Origin: Plasmodium malariae
Taxonomy: Eukaryota > Apicomplexa > Aconoidasida > Haemosporida > Plasmodiidae
Assembly (NCBI RefSeq): GCF_900090045.1
Contig: NW_021638323.1
Coordinates: forward strand, 1 to 39,871
Length of the DNA: 39,871 nt
Direction: 5' to 3'
The position numbers and the translations under genes were made by a program. The stretch's first letter is position 1. The number at the start of each line of letters is the position of its first letter. The notes under the pieces were generated by a model that was given only the letters and a program-made list of their open reading frames with translations, had not been told where the DNA came from and ran no database searches. Positions 1 to 12,800 of this stretch are shown piece after piece.

Positions 1-2775
1 TATTTTTATCATATGGTTATTTATAAAATAATTCTATTAAATTAATATAATTTCATCTTATTTACAAAATATTTAAATATTTGAATTAATTAATTAAAAG
101 AATTGCGATTAAATAAATTTCTTATTAAATCCTTTATTAATTAAATATAATATATAATGTATTAATATTTTGAAATATTGAAATTACAACATAGTATTCA
201 AAAAATATCGATAAAGCATTGTCCTACATATCAAGAGAATACTTAATAAGTTTAATTAAGGTTTCTTACTATTGCTTTGTCTTATATATATATTATATTT
301 TTTAAAAACTAATTAATATTGTTAAACAATTTTAAATTATTATAATAATATAATAGTAGTAATCATGAATGAAAAGGGAAATAATTTGTATTACTCTTTT
401 GTAATATAATAATTATAGTTCTTTATTCTTACTATTTAGACAAAACTATTCTTTTATATACAAAAAAAATATAAAAAGTCCAGTATATAACATATTATAA
501 GATCTGAGAAAAAAAAAGAAATTTAAAATATAAAACAAAGATTTTTTTACTTTTGCATCAGGATTTTTAAAAAAATTTAATTTTTATGTTTTATTTGTAC
601 CAATATTTTTAAATGAAAAAATTTATAATTTATCAGCTTAATTATTATATTTTTATTTTTAATTAAATACGTATATTTATTAGAAATATGAATATAATAA
701 AAAAAAAGAGAAGAAAATATTATACAAAAATTAGCATTATTATATTTTTATTATTTAAAATTGAATATATAATTATCTTGATCTTTAAAAGTATTATGTA
801 ATATAGTATTTACTACCTGTTCCCATTTTTTTAATTTCTAATACTTCCACAATTAAAATTTTTCGTTTAAAATATTTTAAAACAAATTTTAAAAAATTTA
901 TAACAATCTATATATAAATTACATCCTAAATAAAATAGAATCTTACAAAATATATACTTATACAAAGTTTTCATAATTTTAGGAACATTCGTTTTAAGCA
1001 TTTTCTGTAACTTTTATTTTCATTTATTATATGTGTATTTGTATATGTTAGTAATTTTTTTTGCAAAATTAAAGCATATTTAGTAATGTGTTTAAATTAT
1101 CTATATATTTTTTTTCCTTTTTCTTATTAAAAAATATATACAAGGTGAATTATTCTTATATATATTATAAATTATATATATATATATAGTTTATTTAATA
1201 TCAATTATTTTTCGAATTCACCTGTATTCATTATAATTTTAATTCTTTTATTCTTCTAAATTTACATTTACACATTAAAGTACCATTCATAGATGATATA
1301 TGCAATGTTACTCTGTAGAGTAAATGGTTTCCGTTTCTTCAATATTTATATTTAAGAGAAAAAATATATATTTTTACAATTATTATTGAAATTAAATTAC
1401 TCCCTGCAGAATCATTAGTGATTATTTAACATTTCATTATAAAAATGTTACAATATTTCATTTGTTCTATTAGAAATTAAAATGTAATATACTTCAGTAG
1501 TAGTGCATATTTTAATTAATATACCAAGCTAATAAAATTTCTTGGTTTTATTTATATATTTTCTATACTATTGTGATTTTCGGTTAAATCTGTCGCTTTA
1601 TTGGAGTTTATTTATCCAAATGATTCAATATATCCTTTACTCTATACTACGATTTCACACTTTATATAACTTAACATTCATTTATATAATTTGTCACAAA
1701 AATTACTGTACCATTGTAATATTATCATTATAATGTATATACTGTCACTTCTGAATTGCTTATTTACTTAAACATTCATTATATTTATATATTACTTATG
1801 ATCAATTTTTTTATATATTGTAGTTCTGCTTACATATATTGATTACATAATTTACATAATATGTGTACATTTTTAAATAATAATTTATATACATGTATAA
1901 GGTACATTGTATTTCTCATATATTTATGATGTTTTCTCTTGTACTAAAAATTATTTTTATTTATATACGTAGGTCTGTATACGTTAAAATATAACTTTTA
2001 TAGAAAATCACACAGAAATAAACATATATACATATATATATAAAGTTCTCCATATATTTCGCTAAAAATATTTTTTATCTTTTTTTATCATTATAAGATC
2101 TAAAACAAAATTTCGTTTATAAATGTATCTATTTTAGTATTATTATAAATAAATTCGATTTTTTAATATAATCCAAAATTTTATTAATGATTAATGCTCC
2201 CAATTTTGTAACTCATCATATAAGATTGATATATATTTACAATTTTCCATTTAAAAAGGTAAATTCAAGTCTTTCCTTTAAATTTTTCAAAAGAACATTT
2301 TTTTATACTTCCACTGAGTTACATCTCTTTGCTTTAACTTTATTTTCATTTCATCATTTATTTCATTAAAATAATTCTTTAACTTTTTATTTTTAAATTT
2401 ACATTTTATATAAATTCTAACCTTGCTCATTTTCATTCTTATAACATTACCATAAATATTTAATAATAGTCTCCCACTTCAACATTTGTGATATTGATAT
2501 TATCATACTCGAATTTGTTAAATTACTAAAATATTACTTTAGCGTATTTTTTTATATAATTTTATTATAACATTAGAATTATTAATTAAATTGTTCGTAA
2601 TTTTATTGTTGATTATAATATATTAAAAAGATATTATCTATTAGAAAAGACAAATAATAGAATATATATTTATGATGTAAATGTTGTAAAATAAATATGA
2701 TTCCATTAATATAGTTCCCACTATATATGTTACATCTTAGATTTAATTAAAAATATTTTTTAGTAAAGACACAAT

Positions 2776-2797
2776 AATTCAAAGGGTTCTTTGAATT
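2776..2797. repeat. Short perfect inverted repeat (9-bp arms, 4-nt loop)
   Basis: The arms AATTCAAAG and CTTTGAATT flank the loop GGTT. It lies more than 2 kb from any recognised gene, and in DNA this AT-rich such a short hairpin can easily arise by chance. No function is assigned. Confidence 0.5.
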
Positions 2798-4463
2798 ACA
2801 CTCAATTGCAAATACTTATTTATTTATACCTAGATAAATCCTTTTAATAGCTTGTATTAAATTGTATTATAGATTATATTATTCCATAAAAAATAGGCAT
2901 ATTCCATCCGAATATTTTTTAACGTTTCTTAAAAATTAATAAAATATTTATATAAGAACAGATAGTCTAAAATAAAGATAAAAATAGAAATATATTTTTG
3001 CAAATCTGTATTTCATTATTACTTTAAGTAATGAAACAAAAAACATAATAATTTTATATAATATATAAATAACAACAAGGTATAAATAAAGTTTATTAAA
3101 TTTTTTTTTCATAAGTTCAAATAGATATGTAAGAATATCTTTAATTTTTTCATTGTTTCTAATTAAAGAAATATTATATAAAGGAAGATAGATAGGCTCA
3201 ATTCCAAATAATTATTTTTGCTTAATACATTTTTAAATGTAAAAAAGTGTTATTTCTTGACATAATAGAATTATTTCATATATATATTACTTCACAAAAG
3301 ATACTGTGATAAAATACAATAATACTAAATATTAAAAAAAAAAAAAATTAAAAATAAATATAACTAATTCTTTTATTAATATTCTTATTATAATTGTTTC
3401 ACGTTCCCCAGACATAAGTGTTCTTATATTATACTATTTTTTTCTTTTAGATCTAAGTATGCTTTCATAAGGGAAAATATATGCATATATTGTTTAAATG
3501 TTTCAACAATACAGTTTAAATTGTATTCTTTTGTAATAAATAAAACATAAATTAATGTTATATGGTAATTTTTATTTGAATTAGCAAAAAAACAAGTTTA
3601 CAGATAAAAATGTTTCATGAAAATTACAAGCAAAAAATTTGCATGGCATAGATTATAGAAGGAACTTATTTAAGCCTTGTTAAAAAAATTAGAATAATTT
3701 TTTAAGTGTATCATAATAAAATTTATCTAACAAGCATAAACATACTTATTAATTTATAAATTACTATAAACAAAAAAGGATTCATTTGACCTTTATTTTA
3801 CTTAATGATCATTATAAATATTAAATAATTAGTTATTGCAAATATAAACTCATATATTTATATATATTCTTAACATGATAGTAACACACTAATTAATATA
3901 TTTATAGGCAACCGTAAAGACTAGCACATATATGAAGAAATATCTACACGTTTTTATATTACTGTGAAAAATATATATTTATTTTCACTTCCACTCATAA
4001 TTTAACCTTTAATATATATATATATATATTTAAAATTTTATCAATATTATAAAGAAAAATAAATAATTATAACATAAATATATTAATATATTATTATATT
4101 TAATCTATTAAATTAATAATTTAATAATATAAAATGTTTAATAGTTTATTTATTTATAATATTTCAATAGCGTACATATTTAATATATTTTGGAAAATAT
4201 AATTAACACTAAATTACCCATAATAATTAAGTAATATATAATTTCGCGTATTCATGTAATTGTAAATATATATAATTTATGAGTTCCTAAACTATTATAA
4301 ATAAACCATTTTTAATTAGGATCATTTTTTTTTTTTTATTTAAAACAATAAATTTATATCATGAAAAAAAAACTAAAATTCAATTTTTACAACAATGAGT
4401 CTGATAATTTATTTCATATAAAAAATATGTTATATAATAAATATTAAGTTTATCTTTTAGCAA

Positions 4464-4486
4464 AATATATATATATATATATATAT
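4464..4486. repeat. (AT)n dinucleotide tract
   Basis: About 11 AT units lie roughly 540 bp beyond the 3' end of the intact fam-l gene. Similar tracts are scattered through the window and are typical of Plasmodium intergenic DNA. Confidence 0.85.
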
Positions 4487-5025
4487 CAATGCAGCAAAAT
4501 ATATTCTGTTTCTTACATTATAAAAAGAAAAAGACTCATTTGTTATTAAATTAAAACCAAATAATACAATGTTTTAATAACCAAAAAAAAAAAAATTCTA
4601 AACTAGATCAACATACATATAATAAAAATTAGCATTTTTTATTTAAAATATAAATTATAACACTTCATAAAAATTATATGAATAGTGTTGTTGTATATTC
4701 ATTTAATATACAAGCGTATAGGTTTCACGTAGTACTATTTATATGCAACAAAATGCATATTAATACATAATATATACTTAGTAAAATGTTATTCATTATA
4801 ATACAAATAAAAAATTATTAAAATACTCACAATATAAAGAAAACTTAATATATATATTTTTTTTTTTGCTGAAGTGTGTCTGAAAGATCATGTGCGTGTA
4901 GAAACATTTACAAAAAAATAGGGATATATATATAAGATTAATAAGTATATAATTAAAGATATTACAGTTATTTCTTCATATTAAAGACCTCCTTTCAAAA
5001 TGAAAGATATTCCTTATAACAAATT

Positions 5026-5995
5026 TTATGTTTTCCTAAATTTAATTTTTTCATATTTTTTAACTTTTTTATGATAATAAATAATTCCTGATATAATAGT
5101 AATACCCAGTGTAAAGAAGAGTACACAATATATTAGAAAATCAAAAAATGGTGTTATATGTAAATATACACTTTCTCCATTATCCTTAGATACTGTATAA
5201 CTGAAAAAAGAACCTACATTATCCTTCAAATAATTGTGAAAATCACAAAGTTGTGACGAACTTAATAACAAACGTAATAATTTATACAACCCTCTTGTAA
5301 GACCACAATTACAAGAAAAATCTAACATAAGCGATAAGGACAACAAAAAAAAGAATATTAAAGGTAAAGCAAGTCGAAACCCCAATTTTCTACGCATTAT
5401 TTTTTTGTAAACCTTATGACTAATATTCCTGTTATTTTTAAGAAAATCTATGTAATCAAGTTCTTTAAATACTTTTTTTTCTACAAGGGAATATTTTTTT
5501 GTTACAAATATCCAAGATTTATTTTTCACATGGCGTTTATGACTTTTCTCATTATTTAATGTGCTTTTATTTGATTCACTCACTTTTCCATTTACCTCTT
5601 TTTCATAATTACATATATCTTCTTTATTGTTCAATCCAATATATGGTAACTCTACTTTAGTACCTACAACACTTGACTCCTTATTATTCTTATATTTTGT
5701 TAGTACTGGATGAATTCTCGTATTTAATTCTCCACCAAATATATAACTCCCCTCCAAATATTTATTAAGCTTACTCTGAAAAAACAAAGTAAATATTTGT
5801 TATTAAAAGAATAAATAAATTAATTCATTCTAAAATTTAATTTTAGTAAAAATAAAAAACGAAAAATATTAATGATTCAAATATCTTTATGTTATGTTTA
5901 AATATTACATCATTGTAAATATGACATGTCCCCAATGGTAGGACAAAGGCAAAAATTTTAATAAAAAAGATTAAGTTAATTTTATGTTTCATCAT
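5026..5995 (-). CDS. fam-l type exported two-TM protein, intact, two exons
   Basis: This is the only intact gene in the window. Exon 1 (5909-5995) starts at a tandem ATG-ATG and encodes a 29-residue signal-anchor-like peptide: MMKHK, then a hydrophobic core ending in GTCHIYND. A GTAATA donor and a TTTTTTCAG acceptor bound a 133-bp phase-0 intron (5776-5908). Exon 2 (5026-5775) adds 249 residues, about 278 in total, normal for the family. Family blocks are clear: KKYSLVEKKVFKELDYIDFL (about residues 122-141), NISHKVYKKIMRRK, a membrane segment at about 164-182 (LALPLIFFFLLSLSLMLDF), Cys-rich FSCNCGL, a second membrane segment at about 238-262, and the conserved basic tail YYHKKVKKYEKIKFRKT. 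Known for the family: P. malariae-specific, subtelomeric, predicted export into the red cell. Odd: the box after the splice junction reads ELNTRIHPVLTKYK and lacks a clear RxLxE/Q/D PEXEL, which other copies keep better. The molecular function is unknown. The fam-l rather than fam-m label rests on my recall of the two tail types. Confidence 0.88.
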
Positions 5996-6360
5996 ATATA
6001 TTTTCATTATTGTAAGTTATTTAATAAGCATAAAATTAATAATAACACAATATAATCTTAATGATAAAAATAAACAAAATTTATGTAATTTTCTTTTTTT
6101 GTTTATTTTGTAATTTCATAATAAAATGTAACTACAATAATTTTTACAATAGAGACAAAGAAAAAAAATTTAAATATATACTTAAAATATTTATTTTAAT
6201 TTTATTTTTTAAAAAACTGCTGCTTATTGAAATAAAAAATATGAACTATTTTATAAATATTCAAACAATATAATTTATTGTAGTAGAATGTTAAATAATT
6301 CTTGTACTAGTTCTTATAAAAAAAAAAATAATAAAATATATATATTATTTCTTAACATTT

Positions 6361-6420
6361 TGAAATATACATATTGTAAAGAATATAGAGAATATAGATA
6401 ATTTTTTTTTCTAAATAATA
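6361..6420 (-). promoter_or_regulatory. Recurrent upstream element, copy 1 (fam-l)
   Basis: On the + strand it reads a TGAAATAT start, then GAATATAGAGAATATAGATA. The same core recurs at about 9791, 26971, 27871 and 31531 and, diverged, at 14564 and 36520. It lies about 370 bp upstream of the intact fam-l start codon. A promoter or nucleosome-positioning role is inferred from position only. The orientation is fixed relative to the chromosome rather than the gene, so it may be part of a repeat unit instead. Confidence 0.4.
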
Positions 6421-6949
6421 GAAGAATAATAACGAAATTTAAAGATATATTTTTAATAATAATTATAATTTCATAAAAATTACAGGGAAAACAATATACG
6501 ATTAATGAAATATCGATTAATTTAACGATAGTATAATAATCACATTATATGGGGAAAAAAATATATAGTATAATTTAATGAGCTATATTACCTATATTAT
6601 TTCATTAGTTACTACAAGAACATAATCGATTTTTTATGTTTTATAACATATTTAAAAAATCATATTAACAATCTATTACCTAATCTATTTATAAATATTT
6701 CTTTAAAAGTGTAAAAAGAATGATTTTTTTATTTTTCTATAATTGTTTTTGAAAATAATAATTATTATTTAAGATTTGTTTAAGCCGTAATATCTAAATG
6801 AAATGTTTTAAAATTTCTTCACATATACTGTTTTTTTAATTATGTATATGTATATATAAAAATATATTAGAAAAGTAGATATACGGTATAAAACTTAAAA
6901 AAGTTTACATTATGTGTAAATCTACAAGCATAGTAATAATTTAGGTTCA

Positions 6950-6968
6950 AATATATATATATATATAT
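6950..6968. repeat. (AT)n dinucleotide tract
   Basis: An uninterrupted AT repeat of about nine units between the two fam-l loci. No function is assigned. Confidence 0.8.
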
Positions 6969-8530
6969 TGTTTTTCCAAGAAAAAAAAAAATATTTTTTG
7001 TTTATTTATTTTAACATGAAAATTTTATTAATTTTAAAAAAATAAATTAATTCACAATTGCATATGTACAATAATAGAATCCAAAATATATGAATAATTT
7101 TATTTGCGCTAACAGAATAGTAATACACAAATTAATAATATATTACAAAAAGTTTCCACTAAAAATTAAAAAACACAATAAAACACTGAATTTTTCATAG
7201 ATAAAACTTGAGTACTATACTTTGAACACTAAGTCTATAACCTAAACTTGTATGTATGAATTATATATAAAAAAAACACTAACTCTTTTTTCTATTATTT
7301 TATTTAAACTATTATCATTATTAATTTGAGGAAGTTACCACTTGTTAAAATTATCTACATATTTTTTATAAGTACTTAAAACTATGTTATGTCAGTACCT
7401 AATATATTTATAGATATAAAAAATTTAATATGTAATTAAATAAATACATAAAAATTATTACATTATTTTAAAATATATATATTTATTTTAATAAATCTTA
7501 AAAGTAATTTAGTTATTTACAGATAAAATATATTCTTTTACAAATTTACTATTATAAAAAGTAAGAGCAAATATTTTTTACATATTATACCTTAATATGT
7601 TATTAAATATAATTCTTTAATATAATCCTTGAATGATATAAAAAAAGAAAAAAACTATTATATTATTAATTATTCATTAATTTCAATTTATTATGTATTT
7701 AATTAATGTTTGTAAAATGGAATGAACCCTAAAATTATGAACAGTAATGATATAATAATTAATTATAACTGTTCTTATAATTGTAATGAAGGAGAATTTC
7801 TAAATTATAAAGTAACTGTAAATAAGTTATTATTAAGATATAGACTACTTTATTATATATCTATTATTTTACATTTATACTATGCAAAAAATATAAAATT
7901 TTTTTAAAAATGATTTTTATAATTAATATATTTTGTGCCATATTTCACGTAGAACGTATTAGATAGAATATATGTTAAGATTTTTTACCATAGAAAAAAA
8001 AATATATATGCGTACTTATGAAAAATAAAATATTAACCTACATTCATTGAATGTAAATAAAGACGCTATTATTGTTAAATTATAAATAACTCATTTTCTT
8101 AATAAATTGAATAAATAATCATTGTACAATAGATCGAAATAAAAATGAGAAAGCAAATATGTTTATGCAAATAATGAGTGACATGCTGCAAGAACATTAT
8201 GTGGATTATGATGTTATATATTAATATTAATGTATATACATAAATATTTAATAAAATATATTTTAATTCGTACATTAGTATACATAGCAAAATTATTCAA
8301 CTAATCTAAAGTCGTTCTTTAAACAAAATAATTGAAAAATATTAAAGCATGAAAAATTCAAATTATCAGAAAAACTATGTACATATATTTTTACTTTTTC
8401 CTAAAAAAATTGTCAGTATATATAGATGTATATATAAAATATAAATGATTACTGTTATGCTTCTTAAATGTATCCTTAAGAATATTACTTTTTGTTAAGT
8501 ACTTTTTTAGAGAAAGACGCATATAACATA

Positions 8531-9472
8531 TTATTCATTTAATCGTTTTCTAAACATTATATTTTCATATATTGTAGCTTTTTTATAGTAATAAAATATC
8601 CCTAATATAAACACAACAACTAATATAAATAAAGGAATGCAATATAGAAAAATAGGAAATACTAACATTTTCGTTGAGGCACTGCATTCACTCAAATATA
8701 ACCAATGAAATATTTTTCATGTTACATTATAACTACTCGAATCGGTATCAAATATTACAACTAACAACCTTAATGCCTCCATCATACCCCCTTCTTATCC
8801 TCAAAGCCTAAATTATAAATCTAATACATGTATCACTAATAAAAATAATAATAATAATATATGCAAACGAGTTGTAATCCATATTTTCTACGTTTTAATT
8901 TTCTGTGAAACTTATCATTAACTAACATCATTTTTTTTAAAAAATCTATATCATTATGTCCATTCATTATTTTTTTCTCATAATATGAATATGTTTTATG
9001 TTATATGGTGCATTTATGTTTCATAAGTCGCTTAATAATTTCCTCCTTAATTAATGAACTTTCATATAATTGCTTCTTTTTCTCTTTTTCCCCTTTTTTA
9101 CTGATTCTAAATAATTTTACGCTCTTATATTTTATATTATATGGTAAATTTTTTCTTAAACTCCAGTATTTGAATAAATACCCTTTTTAAAGTTTCCTAA
9201 TAGTCGAAAAATTTTTGTATCTAATTTTCTATGAAGAATATATTTCTCATCTAAACATTTTTTAAACCTCTAAAAAAACATAAAAAAATGTAAATATTTT
9301 TTAAGTATAAAAATTTTCTCATTCTAGAAAAAATAACTAATAAAAATATCAATAACACAAATATCTTCGAGAAATATTATTATACCATGTAACTGTAAGA
9401 AATACAGATCCAAATTAAAAGTATAAAAAGGAAAGTTTTGATAAAAAAGATAAACTTAATCATTTGCTCTAT
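8531..9472 (-). pseudogene. fam-l pseudogene, two exons, start codon lost
   Basis: Read on the minus strand, exon 1 (about 9386-9472) begins ATA-GAG-CAA, where the family start is ATG-GAG-CAA (MEQ). An ATG three codons later (9461-9463) could still start a 26-residue signal-like peptide (hydrophobic FIFFIKTFLFILLIWICI), followed by a GT donor. After the intron, exon 2 opens with the family box FKKCLDEKYILHRKLDTK, which precedes FRLLGNFK, the site of the PEXEL-like motif in this family. A frameshift and stop follow at about residue 63. The KHKCT block, the DIDFLKK block and LKRRKYGLQL remain readable with further stops, and the C-terminal membrane segment plus basic tail (GIFYYYKKATIYENIMFRKR) ends at 8531. 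The middle of the protein is heavily eroded. It is homologous to the 30156-31143 copy and belongs to the duplicated module. It cannot encode a full protein as it stands. Confidence 0.82.
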
Positions 9473-9790
9473 ATTGTAGGCTTTTAATATAGTGATATAT
9501 TGAATAAATAAAAAATTAACATTAATTTACATAATTCCAACAATAAAAAAACATTTTTATATTTTTTTTAAATATTTTTTCATAAAAATTTAAACATATA
9601 TAATACAGTATATTTCACTATATATACAAAAAAAAAAAAATAATACTTAATTTTAGGTGCTATAAAATATTATAATTAATATATATAATAAATTAACTTG
9701 AAGCAAAATAATACAATTTCAATTCATAATATTTAATTTTATTACATATTAGTATAATTAAATATTTTGTTTTATAATTTTTACAATATT

Positions 9791-9870
9791 TGGAAATTTT
9801 GATTAAATTTACAATATAGAATGTATAGAATATAGATATGTTCTGTTATTCTATGTATAAGTAGAATTAT
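9791..9870 (-). promoter_or_regulatory. Recurrent upstream element, copy 2 (fam-l fossil)
   Basis: The + strand shows TGGAAATTTTGATTAAATTT followed by TAGAATGTATAGAATATAGA and a TTCT..TTATTCTATGTATAA segment, matching the layout of the copies at 26971 and 31531. It lies about 320 bp upstream of the ancestral start of the fam-l fossil at 9472. The regulatory role is inferred from position only. Confidence 0.4.
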
Positions 9871-12800
9871 TGGTATTTTTTTTTTTTTCCCCATAAATTG
9901 TTCAAATTTTATAAATATTATATTCCGGAAAATGTATTTATTAATGATAAATAAATATTAGTTATTACAACAATGAAACATAAGTATTAATAAATTAAAA
10001 AAATATATATCTATTGTAAAATTTTCCGAGTTTTACAAATTATTATGCAAACAATTTTTTATAAGAATTAATATATTTAATTAATTGAAGTAGTAAATTT
10101 ATACATTCTCTATTAAATATTATATACTCTGAATGTAAATATAGAGTGAATTTTTTAATTTTTTTTTTATTGTTTTAGAAAATTATAATTTTAACTCAAT
10201 AACAATTTATACCTTTTTTTACTAATGAAAAATAACTATATTGATATAATAAATTAAAAAAATTTTATTTTTAGTTAATTATTTATATATAGAAAAATAT
10301 ATTAACCTATTAAAAAAAAAAAAAAGCTATTGAAGGTAAATATTTTGTGGAAATATTGTATACAGTTTCATTAATTTAAAAATATACCAAAAGAAATATA
10401 TATATATAGATAATATATAGGGTATAAAGTATGTATATCAAATAAGAAAGCATAACAATAAATGTTACTATTAGGAATGCTTTAGTAATTTTTATATTTA
10501 TAATATTAGAAGGAATATATAATGTTTTATATATTCCATTAAAATTATATTATGCCTATAATATATGTGTACTCGTACATCAATATAAATTGACATATAT
10601 ATTTAAATAAACAATACCTTCCTTAAATAAACATTATGATGTTTTTATTTCCTTAACTTATATATTAATTTCATTATAACATTTATAAAGGCACTTATTT
10701 ATTTTGTTCTAGGTTTTCACGCATTAAGAATTTCTCACATTTTTTTTATTAGTTAACGCTTCCACATATAATGCTCGTTAATCAATTTTAAATACTTATT
10801 ATATCTTATGTATATATATTGAGAAATAAATTATAAAAAGTAAATGCTCTTTAAAGTCTTTCTAAACATTTACATATAAATAATCCTTTTCAGTTTAAGC
10901 AACAATTATTGTTCTTAAGCCTTTTTTGATATACTTTTTTAAACCATAAATTTCTATCCGTATAAATCATTTAATTCATATAAATTATGAAATCACACAC
11001 AAATAATTTAATATACAGAAATATATATAATTTTTTCCTTATTAAGTTTATATATAATCCCACAGTATATATGTATATATATGTTATATTATTTTTTTAG
11101 CATATCTATTTTATATTTTATAAATAATATTATTAATATTTAATATATATAAATAAAACAATATTAATATAAAATAATATCATGTTTCAATTTCCAGAAT
11201 ATTGTATAATATTTATAATACTTATATATTTTAATATCTACAAACTATAATACATTCTTTAAAATGTTCAAATTTTATAGAGTATAGCGTGTTATTTATA
11301 TGGTTTAAAGGACAATTAACCTAAATAGTTATATGCTTTTATTGCTCTACAAAGATATAGTATTTGAAAATTTTAATTTTTTTATATTTTTAATGCAAAT
11401 TATTTGTTTTCTAAATGTACAAAACTTCAATACTTTATTTAATATATATAGTACTATTATCTATGGCGAAAAATGTTCCTTATTATATAATAACCTACAT
11501 ATGGATGTTCTTTACAATATTTCAATACTTTTTTTATGTAATTGTAAAACATTAAAAATTATTAAGGTAGTCATAAAAATGATAAATCTAAATTCGAAGA
11601 ACAGCCAACTCAAAACATATTAATGAATACACAAACATATTGAAACTCAATGACATTTAATTTAAGCAAAACCCTCATTCGAAAGTTTACTGCCATGCCA
11701 TGAAGCACCTTTTAATGCTACTCCATATGATTATATATCATTTTTTCCATTAAATATATGATCCTTCATTCTGATGTTTCTTAATTTTGTTTTATATAAA
11801 ACTGTAAACTTTTCTGCTTAAAAATGTGAATAATATTCTCCTAATCTTTATTCCATTCAGGAAAAACATTACTGCTGTAATAATGTTACATTTACAAAAA
11901 TATGATATTTTTTAATACTATTTTATACTATTTTAAAATTGCTGTCGTTTACAATAAAAATAGAATTTTGAATTTGAAACATCCAGATGAACTATATTAC
12001 CAATTAACTAGTTTTGTTTCTGTAATAATCAGACATATTCAGGTCATATTAAGTATTATTTATCATAGAATATTGTAAAAAGTTCTAAATTATAAGTATT
12101 CAACAATAATAATTTTTCATATAGAAAATTAAGTACTGTACAGTTTAATAGATATATATTTTTAAAAAATACGAAAAAGAATATTAGAATTATTTTCGTT
12201 AATAATAATACTACAAATATAGTAATATATTAGTGATATTCTAATAGAACTATAAAAAATTCTTATATCAGTGCCACAGTGTACAAGTTAAACAATGCAA
12301 AATATAATATATTAAATTAAAAGTAAAGCATTTTATTCAACGTTATAAGTTACGTGGATAAATAGAAAATATAAAAAAGCAATAATTTTAATTTGACCTC
12401 CAATATACATATTTTTGTTTAGCTTTAATACAGTAAGAATATATTTTACTATTTAGAAGCATTTCATCCATATAAAGTATTAAAATAGATATGTAAATAA
12501 AAGGATATATTAATAATTGAAGTATCAAAACATGAACAGTAGATATAATATATAAGCAGAATTATCATTAAATTAACTAAAAATATGTAATAGTAAGAAC
12601 ATGACTCATATATAGGTTGCATTAATATATAAATTATAATTAATATGCTATTATATTTAAATTGTCAAAGGTGCAATAAATTATGAAGTTGACATTTTTT
12701 AATATAAGTATTATATCCAGACAATATGATATTAAAAGAATCATACATTGAACTATAAAACTAAACTAATAGAACTGAATGATACTAGTTAAAACATAAT

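Larger units (their letters stand above)
1..5025. other. Gene-free subtelomeric DNA, window start
   Basis: I recognise no gene here. The DNA is extremely AT-rich, with stop codons in every frame, poly-A/T runs and (AT)n tracts. The longest open frames, near 1542-1733 and 2187-2369, are hydrophobic or low-complexity and lack a start context, splice sites or family resemblance, so they look like chance frames. A patch at about 2190-2460 is slightly less AT-rich and holds a lysine-rich 49-residue minus-strand frame (2287-2436), but it matches no family I know. No telomere-type repeat array (GGGTTTA or GGGTTCA) is present, so the chromosome end is not inside the window. Confidence 0.6.
5996..8530. 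other. Intergenic, between two fam-l loci
   Basis: It holds the upstream region of the intact fam-l gene, including one copy of the recurrent element near 6361, an (AT)n tract, and otherwise low-complexity AT DNA. The frame at 6061-6273 encodes a hydrophobic Lys/Asn/Phe-rich peptide, and that at 7722-7907 an Asn/Tyr-rich peptide. Neither shows a splice structure or a recognisable domain, and both are taken as chance frames. Confidence 0.55.

Noticed and set aside
2187..2436. Overlapping small frames on both strands (60 residues plus, 49 residues minus)
   Set aside because: No splice sites, no start context and no resemblance to a known family. The minus-strand Lys-rich frame vaguely recalls a helical exported-protein domain, but no diagnostic residues could be aligned.
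6061..6273. 70-residue hydrophobic frame with a signal-peptide-like start
   Set aside because: The composition is what AT-rich DNA gives by chance (Phe/Ile/Lys/Asn). It lies in the leader of the intact fam-l gene and lacks a second exon or paralogue.
7722..7907. 61-residue frame beginning at a sequence containing AACCCTAA
   Set aside because: A single telomere-like heptamer is not an array, and the peptide is Asn/Tyr low complexity without family blocks.
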